A DNA stretch of 50,734 bases, taken from assembly GCA_946612625.1 (NCBI GenBank), contig CAMOEW010000007.1, positions 1 to 50,734 on the forward strand, written 5' to 3'. The position numbers and the translations under genes are program-made. Positions 1 to 10,008 of this stretch are shown here, piece by piece. The first letter of the stretch is position 1. Every line of letters begins with the position of its first letter. The notes below the pieces were generated by a model. It was not told where the DNA came from. It searched no databases and saw only the letters and a program-made list of their open reading frames with translations. Origin of the DNA: an uncultured Prevotella sp. (GTDB lineage: Bacteria; Bacteroidota; Bacteroidia; Bacteroidales; Bacteroidaceae).

Positions 1-2429
1 AGGTGGGACACGACACCTACCATCACACCATGTTCGAGATGCTGGGCAACTGGAGCTTCGGCGACTATTTCAAGGAGGGTGCCATCGACATGGCATGGGA
101 ATATCTCGTTGACGTGCTGAAGCTGAACCCTGACGACCTCTACGTCACGGTGTTCGAGGGTTCGCCCGAAGAGAACATCCCACGCGACGACGAGGCAGCA
201 CGATACTGGGCAAAGCACGTGCCCGAGGATCATATCATCAACGGCAACAAGCACGACAACTTCTGGGAAATGGGCGACACGGGACCATGCGGACCGTGTT
301 CGGAGATTCACGTGGATAGCCGCACTCCCGAGCAGAAGGCTCAAAGCGGCAAGACTGGCCGCGAGCTTGTGAACCAGGACGACCCTCAGGTGATTGAGAT
401 CTGGAATCTCGTGTTCATGCAGTTCAACCGCAAGGCCGACGGCTCGTTAGAGAAGCTGTCGATGAACGTCATCGACACCGGCATGGGCTTCGAGCGGCTG
501 GTGCGCATGATGCAGGGCAAGCACTCCAACTACGACACCGACGTGTTCCAACCAGTCATCAAGGCAGAGGAACAGATTACGGGTCTGAAATACGTCACCT
601 TCGAAGAGGAGACGGTCAATCCCATCGACAAACACCAGAACGACATCAATGTAGCCATGCGCGTTTGCGCCGACCATCTTCGTGCCGTGGCTTTCTCGAT
701 AGCCGACGGCCAGCTGCCGTCGAACGCCAAGGCCGGCTACGTGATACGCCGCATACTGCGACGCGCCGTGCGATATGCCTACACCTTCCTCGGGCAGCGC
801 GAGGCATTCCTCTACAAACTGCTGCCTACGCTCGTGAGCGAGATGGGCGACGCCTTCCCCGAACTGAAGGCACAGCAGACGCTCATAGCCAAGGTGATGA
901 AAGAAGAGGAGGACTCGTTTCTGCGCACTCTGGAAAAGGGCATCAACCTGCTCAACGACACCATGGACGAGGCACGCAGCAAGGGTGCAAGGGAGATTAG
1001 CGGTGCCGATGCCTTCAGGCTGTTCGACACCTATGGATTCCCACTCGACCTCACCGAGCTTATCTGCAGAGAAAACGGATTCACGGTCGATGAGAAGCAA
1101 TTCGGCGTTGAGATGCAGAAGCAGAAGGAACGCGCACGCAATGCAGCCCAGGTGGAAAACAGCGACTGGACAGAACTGCGCCAGGGCGAACAGCAATTCG
1201 TGGGCTACGATTATACGGAATATGAATGCCACATACTGCGCTATCGCAAGGTGACTCAAAAGAAAAAGGAGTTCTACGAACTGGTGCTCGACAACACCCC
1301 GTTCTACGGCGAGATGGGAGGTCAGGTGGGCGACCGAGGCGTAATCGTAAGCGAGAACGAGACCATCAACATCATCGACACCAAGCGCGAGAACGGACAG
1401 ACGGTGCACATCGTGAACGAGCTGCCGAAGAATACCGAGGCCGACTTCATGGCATGTGTAGATACCGACCTGCGAAATGCCTGCGCTGCCAACCACACTG
1501 CCACCCACCTGCTCGACTACGCACTGAAACAGGTACTCGGTGAACATGTTGAGCAGAAGGGATCGTTCGTAAGCCCTGACGTGCTGCGCTTCGACTTCTC
1601 ACACTTCGAAAAGGTAAGCGACGAACAGCTACGACAGGTGGAACGCATGGTCAACGCCATGATACGCGAGGACATTGCACTCGACGAACACCGCGACACC
1701 CCGATTGAAGAAGCACGCAAGATGGGTGCCATCGCTCTCTTCGGTGAAAAATACGGCGACAAGGTGCGTGTGGTGCGCTTCGGTCCGTCGTGCGAGCTTT
1801 GCGGCGGTATCCATGCCAAGAGCACCGGCCGCATCGGAGTATTCAAAATAATCAGCGAGAGCTCGGTGGCAGCAGGCATCCGGCGTATTGAGGCAAAGAC
1901 AGGCAGAGAGTGTGAAGACCTGATGTACGCTATGGAAGACCATCTGAAGGCAGTGAAGGCATTCTTCAACAACGCCAAGGATCTTGAGGGAGTGATCAGA
2001 AAGTATATCGACGAGCACGACCAGATGAAGAAAGAGATTGAGCAGTTCCAGGCAGAAGCAGTGGAGCGCACCAAGCAGTATCTCATGACCGAGATACAAC
2101 ATATAAACCACGTCAATGTGATTACACGCGTGATAGAGATGTCGCCCGAGGCCGCCAAGGATCTCGTGTTCAAGCTCCGCGCTGCCGTAGAGCCACCATT
2201 CATCTGCGCACTCGGCACCACGTTTAACGGCAAGCCGATGCTAAGCGTGATGATGAGCGACGACATGGTGAAAGACCACGGTCTTAACGCAGGCCAGATG
2301 GTGCGCGAGGCTGCCAAGCTGATTCAAGGCGGCGGCGGCGGACAGCCCCACTTCGCCCAGGCTGGAGGCAAAAATGCCGACGGACTGTCGGCTGCCATCG
2401 ACAAGGTGATAGAGCTGGCCAAGCTGTGA
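1..2429 (+). CDS. alaS: Alanine--tRNA ligase, 5' end cut by the window edge
   Basis: This enzyme charges tRNA-Ala with alanine in the cytoplasm. About 808 residues are visible in the frame that begins at base 3. The GTG there is an internal valine codon, because the conserved aminoacylation core ([18 protein letters not shown]) starts immediately and the usual N-terminal 70-85 residues are missing upstream of the window. The class II catalytic domain is followed by the tRNA-recognition region, then the editing domain with its zinc-binding HTATH and CGGIH motifs, and finally the C-terminal DHHA1-type domain with the glycine-rich GGGGGQ segment. It ends in TGA. The HerA-like ATPase gene follows 45 bases later on the same strand and may be co-transcribed. 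The reading frame is intact over the visible part. Confidence 0.97.
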   Translation, partial: VGHDTYHHTMFEMLGNWSFGDYFKEGAIDMAWEYLVDVLKLNPDDLYVTVFEGSPEENIPRDDEAARYWAKHVPEDHIINGNKHDNFWEMGDTGPCGPCSEIHVDSRTPEQKAQSGKTGRELVNQDDPQVIEIWNLVFMQFNRKADGSLEKLSMNVIDTGMGFERLVRMMQGKHSNYDTDVFQPVIKAEEQITGLKYVTFEEETVNPIDKHQNDINVAMRVCADHLRAVAFSIADGQLPSNAKAGYVIRRILRRAVRYAYTFLGQREAFLYKLLPTLVSEMGDAFPELKAQQTLIAKVMKEEEDSFLRTLEKGINLLNDTMDEARSKGAREISGADAFRLFDTYGFPLDLTELICRENGFTVDEKQFGVEMQKQKERARNAAQVENSDWTELRQGEQQFVGYDYTEYECHILRYRKVTQKKKEFYELVLDNTPFYGEMGGQVGDRGVIVSENETINIIDTKRENGQTVHIVNELPKNTEADFMACVDTDLRNACAANHTATHLLDYALKQVLGEHVEQKGSFVSPDVLRFDFSHFEKVSDEQLRQVERMVNAMIREDIALDEHRDTPIEEARKMGAIALFGEKYGDKVRVVRFGPSCELCGGIHAKSTGRIGVFKIISESSVAAGIRRIEAKTGRECEDLMYAMEDHLKAVKAFFNNAKDLEGVIRKYIDEHDQMKKEIEQFQAEAVERTKQYLMTEIQHINHVNVITRVIEMSPEAAKDLVFKLRAAVEPPFICALGTTFNGKPMLSVMMSDDMVKDHGLNAGQMVREAAKLIQGGGGGQPHFAQAGGKNADGLSAAIDKVIELAKL

Positions 2430-2474
2430 GAAGAACAGGGGAGTTGAGGAATAAAGGAATAGAAGAGAAAAAGT

Positions 2475-4055
2475 ATGTTTGACGAGCAACGAGGGCTGTA
2501 TATTGCCCATTGTGCCAACGGAGCACTATCAATTACCGGAAAGATGGCAAACCGCCACGGACTCATTGCCGGAGCAACAGGTACGGGAAAAACCGTGACC
2601 CTGCAGGTAATGGCCGAGACATTCTGCCAGGCTGGAGTGCCATGCTTCATGGCCGACATGAAAGGAGACCTCAGCGGCATATCACAGCCGGGCAAGCTCA
2701 ACGGATTCATTGAAAAGCGAATGCCGGAATTCGGCATCGAGAATCCTAAGTTCCAACCTTGTCCGGTACGTTTCTTCGACGTCTTCGGCGAGCAGGGACA
2801 TCCAATGCGTGCCACCATATCGCAGATGGGGCCGCAGTTGCTCAGCCGTCTGATGCAACTCAACGAAACGCAGGACGGCGTGCTCAACATCGTATTCCGT
2901 ATTGCCGATGAGCGCGGATTGCTGCTCATCGACATCAAAGACCTTCGCTCAATGCTCAACTGGGTGTCGAAACACGCAAAGGAATATACCACAAAATACG
3001 GAAACATCCCTACGCCGACCATCGGTGCCATTCAGCGTGCACTGCTGCAGCTTGAGAGCCAGGGAGCCGACAGATTCTTCGGCGAACCGTCGTTCGACAT
3101 CTTCGACCTGATGCAGACCGAGGGCGGCAAGGGCATAATGAACGTGCTGGCTGCCGACAAACTGATGATGCAGCCCAAACTCTACTCAACATTCCTGTTA
3201 TGGCTGCTGTCAGAACTCTACTCTACCCTGCCCGAAGTCGGCGACCTGCCGTTGCCGAAGCTGGTGTTCTTCTTCGACGAGGCACACATGCTCTTCGACG
3301 GCACGTCGAAGGCACTGTTAGACAAGATTGAACAGGTGATACGCCTGATACGCTCGAAGGGCGTGGGCATCTATTTCATCTCGCAGAGTCCTACAGACAT
3401 TCCCGAGAACATTCTCGGACAGCTGGGCAACCGCGTGCAGCACGCCCTGCGTGCCTACACGCCGAAAGACCAGAAAGCAGTGAAGACGGCTGCCGACACC
3501 TTCCGTGCCAATCCGTCGTTCAAGACCGACGAAGCCATCATGCAGCTTGAAACCGGCGAAGCTCTCGTAAGCTTTCTCGACGAAAAAGGCGCACCGACCG
3601 TTGTAGAGCGTGCCAAGATTTTGTTTCCACTGAGCCAGATAGGAGCCATCACCGAAGGACAGCGTATGGACATCATCCACCAGAGTAGCATCTACGGCAA
3701 ATACGACAATGCCATTGACCGCGAAAGTGCATTCGAAGTGTTGCTTGCCCAGACCGAACAGCAGACAGCCATTGCCGAGCAGGAGGCAGAAGAAAAAGAG
3801 ACGAAAAAGGCCAAAGGCCGCGAGACAGCGTCGAAGCCGGGCATTATGGGCAAGGTTCTCAAGGCTGTGATGACGGCTGTCACCTCAACACTCGCCGCTT
3901 TGCTGGGCAGCTACGTGAGCGACAAAATTTCAGGAAAGAAGTCGAAAGCGCGCACTTCAGCCAAGGAACGTGTGGTCAAGAACGCTACAAGCGCAGCCAC
4001 ACGCACTATCACTAAGGAACTGACACGCGACATCCTGGGCAATCTTGTGAAATAA
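2475..4055 (+). CDS. HerA-like / DUF853 family ATPase (YjgR type)
   Basis: A cytoplasmic P-loop ATPase of 526 residues, the usual size for the DUF853 family, which is related to HerA and FtsK DNA translocases. Walker A is GATGTGKT at about residues 33-40. Walker B is the hydrophobic stretch ending in FFFDEAH near residue 270. A conserved arginine and sensor region with ISQSPTDIPENILGQLGNR follows. The C-terminus is Lys/Ala/Thr-rich and probably helical, as is common in this family. The biological role of DUF853 proteins is poorly defined. A DNA-translocation or repair role is inferred from the fold only. It lies just downstream of alaS and ends before a strong hairpin terminator. Confidence 0.9.
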   Translation: MFDEQRGLYIAHCANGALSITGKMANRHGLIAGATGTGKTVTLQVMAETFCQAGVPCFMADMKGDLSGISQPGKLNGFIEKRMPEFGIENPKFQPCPVRFFDVFGEQGHPMRATISQMGPQLLSRLMQLNETQDGVLNIVFRIADERGLLLIDIKDLRSMLNWVSKHAKEYTTKYGNIPTPTIGAIQRALLQLESQGADRFFGEPSFDIFDLMQTEGGKGIMNVLAADKLMMQPKLYSTFLLWLLSELYSTLPEVGDLPLPKLVFFFDEAHMLFDGTSKALLDKIEQVIRLIRSKGVGIYFISQSPTDIPENILGQLGNRVQHALRAYTPKDQKAVKTAADTFRANPSFKTDEAIMQLETGEALVSFLDEKGAPTVVERAKILFPLSQIGAITEGQRMDIIHQSSIYGKYDNAIDRESAFEVLLAQTEQQTAIAEQEAEEKETKKAKGRETASKPGIMGKVLKAVMTAVTSTLAALLGSYVSDKISGKKSKARTSAKERVVKNATSAATRTITKELTRDILGNLVK

Positions 4056-4068
4056 CAATATGGATTTA

Positions 4069-4110
4069 TCAAGTCCGGGCATCACTCGTTTGAGCGATGC
4101 CCGGACTTGA
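4069..4110. terminator. Bidirectional rho-independent terminator
   Basis: A 15-bp perfect inverted repeat (4069-4083 paired with 4096-4110, GC-rich core CCGGGC) with a small inner CTC/GAG extension. It sits between the convergent HerA-like gene and the zinc peptidase gene. T-rich sequence flanks both sides, so it can serve both strands. Confidence 0.85.
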
Positions 4111-4114
4111 TGTT

Positions 4115-4996
4115 TTACAGTTCAGCGTCTGAACACTGGAAGGTTGTTCCCTTTGATATATCTCCTGTCTCCAGTCCTAACTTAAACCACTTCATCCGCT
4201 GCTTTGAAGTGCCGTGGTTGAAACTCTCCGGCACAGCATATCCGCGAGCTTTCTTCTGCAGATAGTCATCGCCTATCACCTGAGCACAGCTGATGGCCTC
4301 CTCAATATCTCCATCCTCCAGCGAACCGAAGCGTTTGTTGTCGTGATGTGCCCATACACCGGCATAAAAGTCGGCAAGCAACTCCAAGCGAACAGAGAGT
4401 TTGTTAGCCTCATTCTGCGGCAAACGCGACATCTGCTCGTGCACTTTCTGGAGCGTTCCAGTAAGATACTCCACATGATGACCTACCTCGTGGGCAATAA
4501 CGTATGCGTAGGCAAAGTCACCATCGGCACCCAGCTGGCTTTTCATCGTAGTGAAGAACGACAGGTCGATATACAGAGCCTGGTCGCCGCTGCAATAGAA
4601 CGGTCCCATCTGTGCCGACCCCTGACCGCAAGCCGTCTGTACGCCATCGGTGTAGAGCACCATTCGAGGATATTCATACTTCATACCGTTTTCCTCGAAA
4701 ATCTTCATCCATACATCCTCTGTGCCGGCAAGAATCTGCTTAGAGAACTTTGCCAGCTCCTGCTCCTCTTCGGTGAATTCACGCTGTGCTCCTCCAGCCA
4801 CTTCTGTATTTCCTCCGTTGAGATATTGGTTGCTGGCCTCCTGCATTACCGCCTCGATGGGATTGCCTCCCTGCAGATATGCCATAATGCCCACAATAAT
4901 GATACCGACAATGCCTCCAAGGCCTGCCTTCCTGCCACCGCTCATTCCACGGCGATCATCTACATTCGAGCTTTCGCGTCGTCCGTTTAATCTCAT
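4115..4996 (-). CDS. Neutral zinc metallopeptidase, membrane-anchored (YpfJ family)
   Basis: A 293-residue protein of the neutral zinc metallopeptidase family. A glycine-rich, hydrophobic segment at about residues 25-41 forms one N-terminal membrane span, after a short basic cytoplasmic end. The zinc-binding motif HEVGH is at residues 169-173, and a downstream E-L-L-A-D-F-Y-A-G segment supplies the expected third ligand region. The C-terminal FNHGTSKQRMKWF element is typical of the family. The substrate is unknown. It lies 18 bases after the phosphopantetheinyl transferase gene, so the two are probably co-transcribed. The start ATG at 4996 is supported by the short basic N-terminus before the membrane span. 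Confidence 0.9.
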   Translation of the reverse strand: MRLNGRRESSNVDDRRGMSGGRKAGLGGIVGIIIVGIMAYLQGGNPIEAVMQEASNQYLNGGNTEVAGGAQREFTEEEQELAKFSKQILAGTEDVWMKIFEENGMKYEYPRMVLYTDGVQTACGQGSAQMGPFYCSGDQALYIDLSFFTTMKSQLGADGDFAYAYVIAHEVGHHVEYLTGTLQKVHEQMSRLPQNEANKLSVRLELLADFYAGVWAHHDNKRFGSLEDGDIEEAISCAQVIGDDYLQKKARGYAVPESFNHGTSKQRMKWFKLGLETGDISKGTTFQCSDAEL

Positions 4997-5014
4997 AGTT
5001 TTATATTTTAGATG

Positions 5015-5581
5015 TTACTTAATTACGTCGGTAATATATGATACGACATAGCCTTTGGCCACATTTATTATTTGCCGGAACTGCTCGTCGCCGGTGAGCA
5101 CCGACTTGAGGTCGTTGCGTATGCCCTCACCCGTGAGCTTGAGCTTTGCCTCTTTCATCGTCCAAAGCCTTGTAAACTCGATGTCAGGATAGCGGCTTCC
5201 AACGATGCACTCCATCTCGGCACAGTTCATCGTATAGCGTGCCAACGACTCCTTGTATCTACTTATCGACTCGACATCAACACCCACGCGACGGTCGGAA
5301 ACCACACACACAGCAGCCTCGCGGCAATGGCTGAAATTGAAGTGTATCTCAGGATGACCGACGATAAATGGCTTTCCACCTTCGTAACAGCTAAGCTCCG
5401 GATTGTCGCAGATGCCATATTCAAGCGCCAGCCCCTGCTTCAGCAAAAGATAGGCAGCAACACAGAGACGCTGCCCCTGCTCGTGCCTGAACTTTAATGC
5501 CTGCTCCCTCCTTTGGTGGGAAATATCCATTAGAGCCTCCTCAAGGTTAAACGAATTAATCTCGTCGTCGATATATAACAT
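5015..5581 (-). CDS. 4'-phosphopantetheinyl transferase superfamily protein
   Basis: An Sfp/AcpT-like enzyme that would transfer phosphopantetheine from coenzyme A to a carrier protein. The diagnostic motifs are VGVDVE (about residues 99-104) and WTMKEAKLK (about 140-148), with the carboxylate and lysine residues that bind magnesium and CoA. The length is 188 residues. The ATG at 5581 was chosen because the only longer in-frame start is a TTG at 5617, and a good promoter -7 element (5604-5611) lies inside that extension. No polyketide or peptide synthetase genes are nearby, so the partner is probably the housekeeping acyl carrier protein or an unlinked system. Confidence 0.9.
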   Translation of the reverse strand: MLYIDDEINSFNLEEALMDISHQRREQALKFRHEQGQRLCVAAYLLLKQGLALEYGICDNPELSCYEGGKPFIVGHPEIHFNFSHCREAAVCVVSDRRVGVDVESISRYKESLARYTMNCAEMECIVGSRYPDIEFTRLWTMKEAKLKLTGEGIRNDLKSVLTGDEQFRQIINVAKGYVVSYITDVIK

Positions 5582-5603
5582 ACGTATAATTGCATTTTGG
5601 CTA

Positions 5604-5611
5604 CAAAGATA
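5604..5611 (-). promoter_or_regulatory. -7 element for the phosphopantetheinyl transferase gene
   Basis: Reads TATCTTTG on the minus strand, a perfect match to the Bacteroidota -7 pattern TAnnTTTG, 22 bases before the ATG. No clear -33 TTTG at the usual spacing was found. Confidence 0.55.
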
Positions 5612-5654
5612 GTGCAAAAATTCTGATTATGCGAAAAATTCAACCGTTTTATTT

Positions 5655-7094
5655 TTAGTTTCCTACCGCCGTCTGCTGTTTCGGCCAGTTCACAAGATAC
5701 AGATGCTCTGTTGCACGAGTGAACGCGGTATATAGCCAGTGGATATAGTCGGGGGTTAGCATATCGTCGGTCATGTAACCCTGGTCAACATACACGTGCG
5801 CCCACTGCCCTCCTTGTGCCTTATGGCAGGTTACGGCGTATGCGAATTTCACCTGCAGGGAATTATAATACTTGTCAGCCTTGATTTTCTTTATGCGTTC
5901 AGACTTCTGGGGAATGTCGGCATAGTCGGCCATGACGCCATCGTACAGTTGCTGCTGCTGTAGTGGGGTGAGCGCCGGTGCTTCGGTAGTCAGGGTGTCG
6001 AGAATGGCCTCGGCCGTAAACTCATAGTCGTCGTAGTCGGGAAACTGAAGCGTCAACTCTACAAAACGGAAACCGTAGAGCTTCTGTTCACGACGCACTC
6101 TGCGTACCACGGCACGGTCGCCATTAGCAATAAACTCCAGTCCACTGCTATCCTTATCCACGCCTTTGTCGGCCACGACGAAATAATTATTCTTGACCAC
6201 CATCAGCAAATCGCCCGTAGATAACTCTTCTTCACATCCCAACACCATATTGCGGATACCCTGATTGTAGATGTTCGCACGCTTGTTGGAACGTGTCACA
6301 ACCATCGTCTCGTCGATGCCCACGTGCGAATAGCTCGACGACAGGCTCTCTATCAATTCAGCACCTGGAACGCAGTGGATGTCAGGGAAACCTTGGAAAC
6401 GAACCAAAGGCATCGCCGTAACAGCGTCGTGGGTAATCATCGTTCGTATCATAGTGGCATTCCAGAGTATTCCCGACTGTCGGCTCTGGCGGAGCACCTC
6501 GACAAGATCACACTCATACACCGTCATGCCATAGCCACGGAGCACGGAACCAATGAGTGCCGGACTCTCTGCCTCACCGACGGGAGGCAGCTGCGCACGG
6601 TCGCCGATGAGCATCATGCGGCAGTTCATACCATTATATACATACTGCAACAGATCATCAAGCAACATTCCGCTGCCGAAAGGCGACTGCGACGGTTGGC
6701 TGCTAATCATCGATGCCTCATCGATGATGAAAAGTGTGTCGTGACTTAAATTGTCGTTGAGGGCGAACGAAGAGAGATCGGCAGCACTCCGCTGGCGGTA
6801 TATCTTGCGATGGATGGTATATGCCTGATGGCCGGAATTGAGCGAGAACACCTTGGCAGCACGCCCCGTGGGAGCCAACAGAACCAGCTTCTGCTGAAGC
6901 GACTGCATGGCACGCACGATGGCACCGGCAAGCGAGGTCTTTCCCGTGCCTGCCGACCCACGCAGCACCATCAGCGAGTGATTATGGCGATCGGTAACAA
7001 AGTGGCAGAACGTCTCGACGGCCCTGCGCTGATCGGAGGTAGGCTCATGCTGAAACTGCGACCATATTCTGATCTGAAGCTCGCTATCTATCAT
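5655..7094 (-). CDS. ATP-dependent RecD-like DNA helicase (AAA_30 / UvrD_C_2)
   Basis: A superfamily 1 DNA helicase of 479 residues from the ATG at 7094. Walker A is GSAGTGKT (about residues 46-53). Walker B is LFIIDEASM, followed by a QLPPVGEAESPAL segment typical of RecD and Pif1 relatives. The C-terminal UvrD_C_2-like part has VTCHKAQGGQW and YTAFTRATEHLYLVNW, helicase motifs V and VI. A longer in-frame reading to 7220 exists but adds a non-conserved basic stretch and would cover the promoter element at 7116-7123, so the internal ATG is preferred. There is no RecB or RecC gene beside it. It acts alone or with unlinked partners in repair. Confidence 0.9.
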   Translation of the reverse strand: MIDSELQIRIWSQFQHEPTSDQRRAVETFCHFVTDRHNHSLMVLRGSAGTGKTSLAGAIVRAMQSLQQKLVLLAPTGRAAKVFSLNSGHQAYTIHRKIYRQRSAADLSSFALNDNLSHDTLFIIDEASMISSQPSQSPFGSGMLLDDLLQYVYNGMNCRMMLIGDRAQLPPVGEAESPALIGSVLRGYGMTVYECDLVEVLRQSRQSGILWNATMIRTMITHDAVTAMPLVRFQGFPDIHCVPGAELIESLSSSYSHVGIDETMVVTRSNKRANIYNQGIRNMVLGCEEELSTGDLLMVVKNNYFVVADKGVDKDSSGLEFIANGDRAVVRRVRREQKLYGFRFVELTLQFPDYDDYEFTAEAILDTLTTEAPALTPLQQQQLYDGVMADYADIPQKSERIKKIKADKYYNSLQVKFAYAVTCHKAQGGQWAHVYVDQGYMTDDMLTPDYIHWLYTAFTRATEHLYLVNWPKQQTAVGN

Positions 7095-7115
7095 CGGGTA
7101 CACACAAACTAACGG

Positions 7116-7123
7116 CAAAGGTA
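7116..7123 (-). promoter_or_regulatory. -7 element for the RecD-like helicase gene
   Basis: Reads TACCTTTG on the minus strand, 21 bases before the ATG at 7094. It is half of a divergent promoter region of about 100 bases. Confidence 0.55.
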
Positions 7124-7165
7124 GCGTTTTTTTCCGATATTTACTATGTTTTCGTTTTTTTTTTA

Positions 7166-7173
7166 TAATTTTG
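7166..7173 (+). promoter_or_regulatory. -7 element for the DUF3822-rsmD operon
   Basis: Reads TAATTTTG, matching TAnnTTTG, 19 bases before the ATG at 7193. A T-rich tract lies just upstream. No -33 TTTG was found at the normal spacing. Confidence 0.55.
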
Positions 7174-7192
7174 CAGACACAAATGAAAAGAT

Positions 7193-7996
7193 ATGGCAGA
7201 ATCAAGCAATATTCAGTCACGACAAAGACTCACCATACGCATCAGCCGCAACTCGCTATCTTTCTCGTCGGTGAATCCCGAAGGGCAGGTAGTGTATGAG
7301 CCCTACACTGTACGCAGCGGTATCTCGATGGCAGCAAACCTGCGTAAGGCTGTTAAAGAAGCAGAGATGCCACGACAATTCAGCCGCGCACAAGTGATGA
7401 TCGACACTCCAGTGCTCATGATACCAATAGAGTTGTTTGACGAGTCGAGTATTAACTATCTTTATTCACACTCCTACCCCGGATACTCTTCCGACGAGGT
7501 GCTGTTTAACGTGCTTCCCGACTTGAAAACCGTTGCGGCATTCTCTATAAACAAAGACTTGAAGCTCGTTGTAGGCGACAACTACGAGGACGTCACTTTC
7601 TTCCACACTCTAACTCCTGTGTGGCGACATTTCAACAAACGCAGCTATACCGGAGTAAGAAACAAGCTCTACGGATATTTCCACGACAAGAAACTGGAGA
7701 TAATGGCATTCCGGCAGAACCGCTTCAAATACTGCAATACTTTCGACACTGAACGTGGCAACGATGCTCTCTACTTCATGCTATACGTATGGAAACTACT
7801 TCAGATGCGCCCCAATTACGACGAGCTGCACATTGTGGGCGACATTCCCGACCGAGAATGGCTTACTAACGAAGTCAAGCGTTTCATAGAACGTGCATAC
7901 GTAATCAACCCGTCTGGAGAGTTCAACCGCAGTCATGTGACGCAAATCAAAGGCATGCCTTACGACCTGATGACATTTTATATCAAAGGAAAATGA
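7193..7996 (+). CDS. DUF3822 family protein
   Basis: A 267-residue cytoplasmic protein of the Bacteroidota DUF3822 family, which usually sits directly before rsmD as it does here. The family looks like a divergent actin/hexokinase-type fold, but its role is not established. The first 20 residues contain RLTIRISRNSLSF, followed by paired halves rich in beta structure. There is no signal peptide or membrane span. Its last codons overlap the rsmD start by four bases (ATGA), showing translational coupling. The call rests on context and overall resemblance, not on a catalytic motif. Confidence 0.8.
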   Translation: MAESSNIQSRQRLTIRISRNSLSFSSVNPEGQVVYEPYTVRSGISMAANLRKAVKEAEMPRQFSRAQVMIDTPVLMIPIELFDESSINYLYSHSYPGYSSDEVLFNVLPDLKTVAAFSINKDLKLVVGDNYEDVTFFHTLTPVWRHFNKRSYTGVRNKLYGYFHDKKLEIMAFRQNRFKYCNTFDTERGNDALYFMLYVWKLLQMRPNYDELHIVGDIPDREWLTNEVKRFIERAYVINPSGEFNRSHVTQIKGMPYDLMTFYIKGK

Positions 7997-8583
7997 GAAT
8001 TATCACCGGAAAATACAAAGGCCGTCACTTCGACATTCCCCGGACGTTCAAGGCACGCCCCACCACTGATTTTGCCAAGGAAAACATCTTCAATGTGCTC
8101 AACGGGTATATCGACTTTGAGAATGCCACAGCGCTCGACCTTTTTTCTGGCACTGGGAGCATCTCGCTCGAATTACTATCACGCGGATGCCGACAAGTGA
8201 TAAGCATTGAGGCCGATCGCGACCATCACCGATTCATACGTGAATGTACAAAGAAACTTACAGAATCTTCACCCGTTCTCTTACAAGAAAAGGGAACTGC
8301 TATACCCGCGATAATCCCGATACGTGGCGATGTATTCCGATTCCTGAAGTCGTGTAGCCAACAGTTCGACTTCATCTTTGCAGACCCACCATATGCCATG
8401 AAGGAAATCAGGCTGATTCCTGACATCATCATGAAAAAAAACATTCTAAGAGAAGGCGGCATATTCGTGCTTGAACATGGCAAGGACAACAACTTCACGC
8501 AACATCCACACTTCATTGAGCACCGCTCATACGGTAGTGTGAACTTCTCTTTATTCACATTAACGGCGAGAGCAGACGGATAA
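7993..8583 (+). CDS. rsmD: 16S rRNA (guanine(966)-N(2))-methyltransferase
   Basis: This enzyme methylates G966 of 16S rRNA in the 30S subunit using S-adenosylmethionine. The 196-residue protein has the family start MRIITGKYKGR, a SAM-binding loop LDLFSGTGSISLELLSRG (residues about 47-64) and the catalytic DPPY motif. The start codon overlaps the DUF3822 stop in an ATGA, so the pair is translationally coupled. Its 3' end overlaps the convergent cardiolipin synthase gene by 29 bases, with no terminator in between. Confidence 0.95.
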   Translation: MRIITGKYKGRHFDIPRTFKARPTTDFAKENIFNVLNGYIDFENATALDLFSGTGSISLELLSRGCRQVISIEADRDHHRFIRECTKKLTESSPVLLQEKGTAIPAIIPIRGDVFRFLKSCSQQFDFIFADPPYAMKEIRLIPDIIMKKNILREGGIFVLEHGKDNNFTQHPHFIEHRSYGSVNFSLFTLTARADG

Positions 8584-9970
8584 GACTCTCCCACAGACGA
8601 TGGAAGAAAGTCGGATGCATACGGCTGGAGAAGTCGCTCAACAGGCGTGACCGGCGCTGGTCGTCGGCAAACATCTGCTTCATTCGCAGCGCAATATCGG
8701 TACTGTAAAAAAACACATTAGCCTCAAAATTATTCTCGAAACTGCGGAAATCCACATTGGTACTTCCGCAGGTAGAGACATAGTCATCGCTCACAAGCAT
8801 CTTACTATGTATGAAACCCTCGGTATATAGATAGACGTTCACTCCTGCTTCAACCGCTTCGCGCAGATAGGATCGTCCGGCCCATTCCACAAAACACGCA
8901 TCGGAACGCATAGGGCAAATGATGCGCACATCAACACCTGCCGACGCTGCCGCTTTGAGCGCGAACAGTACCGGCTCAGTGGGCAGGAAATAAGGGCTCT
9001 CGATATAAATGTAGCGACGTGCCTCATGGATAATCTGAACGTAGCCCTGCATAATCTCAGGATTAGGTGTGTCGGGACCGCTGGTGACAATCTGCGCTAT
9101 ACTATTGCTATCGGCAGACTGGACATCGACGGTAGGGTAATACTTACGGTCGGAGATGAGAGTACGGTCAACAAAATACCAATCAATGAGGAATGCCCTC
9201 TGAAGCGAACATACCACAGAACCAGTTATGCGCACCATAGTGTCGCGCCAAGGCATGGTGGCGGTGCCCTTAATATATCGCAGGGCGATATTCATGCCGC
9301 CAATATATCCTACCTTACCGTCGATAACAATCATCTTGCGGTGGTTGCGGTAGTTAACCTTGCTGGCAAAAGTGATGAAATGAACGGGCAGAAACGTCCG
9401 CACCTCGATGCCCTCCTCGCGCAGATGTTCGATGAAACGCGACGGAACATTCCAACAGCCCACGTCGTCGATGATGATGCGCACTTCGACTCCCTGACGA
9501 GATTTGTCAATGAGTATATCAGAAATTAGCATACCAAGAGGATCGTTCTCAAGTATATACATGTCGATATGTATATGGTCGGTGGCATGGGCGATGTCGC
9601 TGACAAGACTGAGGAAGTATGAGCTGCCATCGGTAAAAATGTCGGTCGTGGCCACCTTGAACGGTAGGGCCGAGTTTTGGTTGACAAACATGTTTATCAG
9701 AGTACGACGCTCTTCAGGCAGAGGGGTATTGCCCTGCTCAACAAATTCAAGCATTGACCGGCGAGTCAGCTGATTCATGCTTCTGCCGCTGACAAGCTTT
9801 TCACGACGTGTATTGATACCAATAAGCAAATAGAACACTATTCCCACAACAGGCACAAAATAAATCACCAGAATCCATGCCATGGTCTTCACTGGATGAC
9901 GGTTATCCATCAGCACATGGATAATGGTCATCGCTACAACAAACCAATATATTATCGCAAGAAATGTCAT
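8555..9970 (-). CDS. cls: Cardiolipin synthase
   Basis: A membrane enzyme that condenses phosphatidylglycerol into cardiolipin. The 471-residue protein starts with two hydrophobic spans (about residues 2-20 and 30-50, a PLDc_N region). It then has two phospholipase D HKD motifs, NHRKMIVIDG near residue 210 and HSKMLVSDD near residue 388, each followed by a G-G-M-N or G-S-T-N segment. The length matches bacterial Cls. It lies 38 bases after dnaG and could be the last gene of that operon. Its 3' end overlaps rsmD on the opposite strand. Confidence 0.94.
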   Translation of the reverse strand: MTFLAIIYWFVVAMTIIHVLMDNRHPVKTMAWILVIYFVPVVGIVFYLLIGINTRREKLVSGRSMNQLTRRSMLEFVEQGNTPLPEERRTLINMFVNQNSALPFKVATTDIFTDGSSYFLSLVSDIAHATDHIHIDMYILENDPLGMLISDILIDKSRQGVEVRIIIDDVGCWNVPSRFIEHLREEGIEVRTFLPVHFITFASKVNYRNHRKMIVIDGKVGYIGGMNIALRYIKGTATMPWRDTMVRITGSVVCSLQRAFLIDWYFVDRTLISDRKYYPTVDVQSADSNSIAQIVTSGPDTPNPEIMQGYVQIIHEARRYIYIESPYFLPTEPVLFALKAAASAGVDVRIICPMRSDACFVEWAGRSYLREAVEAGVNVYLYTEGFIHSKMLVSDDYVSTCGSTNVDFRSFENNFEANVFFYSTDIALRMKQMFADDQRRSRLLSDFSSRMHPTFFHRLWESLIRLLSPLM

Positions 9971-10008
9971 CTGTCATGCTATCCGGCACTTCTATGAGTC
10001 GGTTTCCG

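Noticed and set aside
447..1547. Long open reading frame of 366 codons antisense to alaS
   Set aside because: It lies wholly inside the conserved alaS frame, has no family resemblance and reflects the third-position GC bias of alaS.
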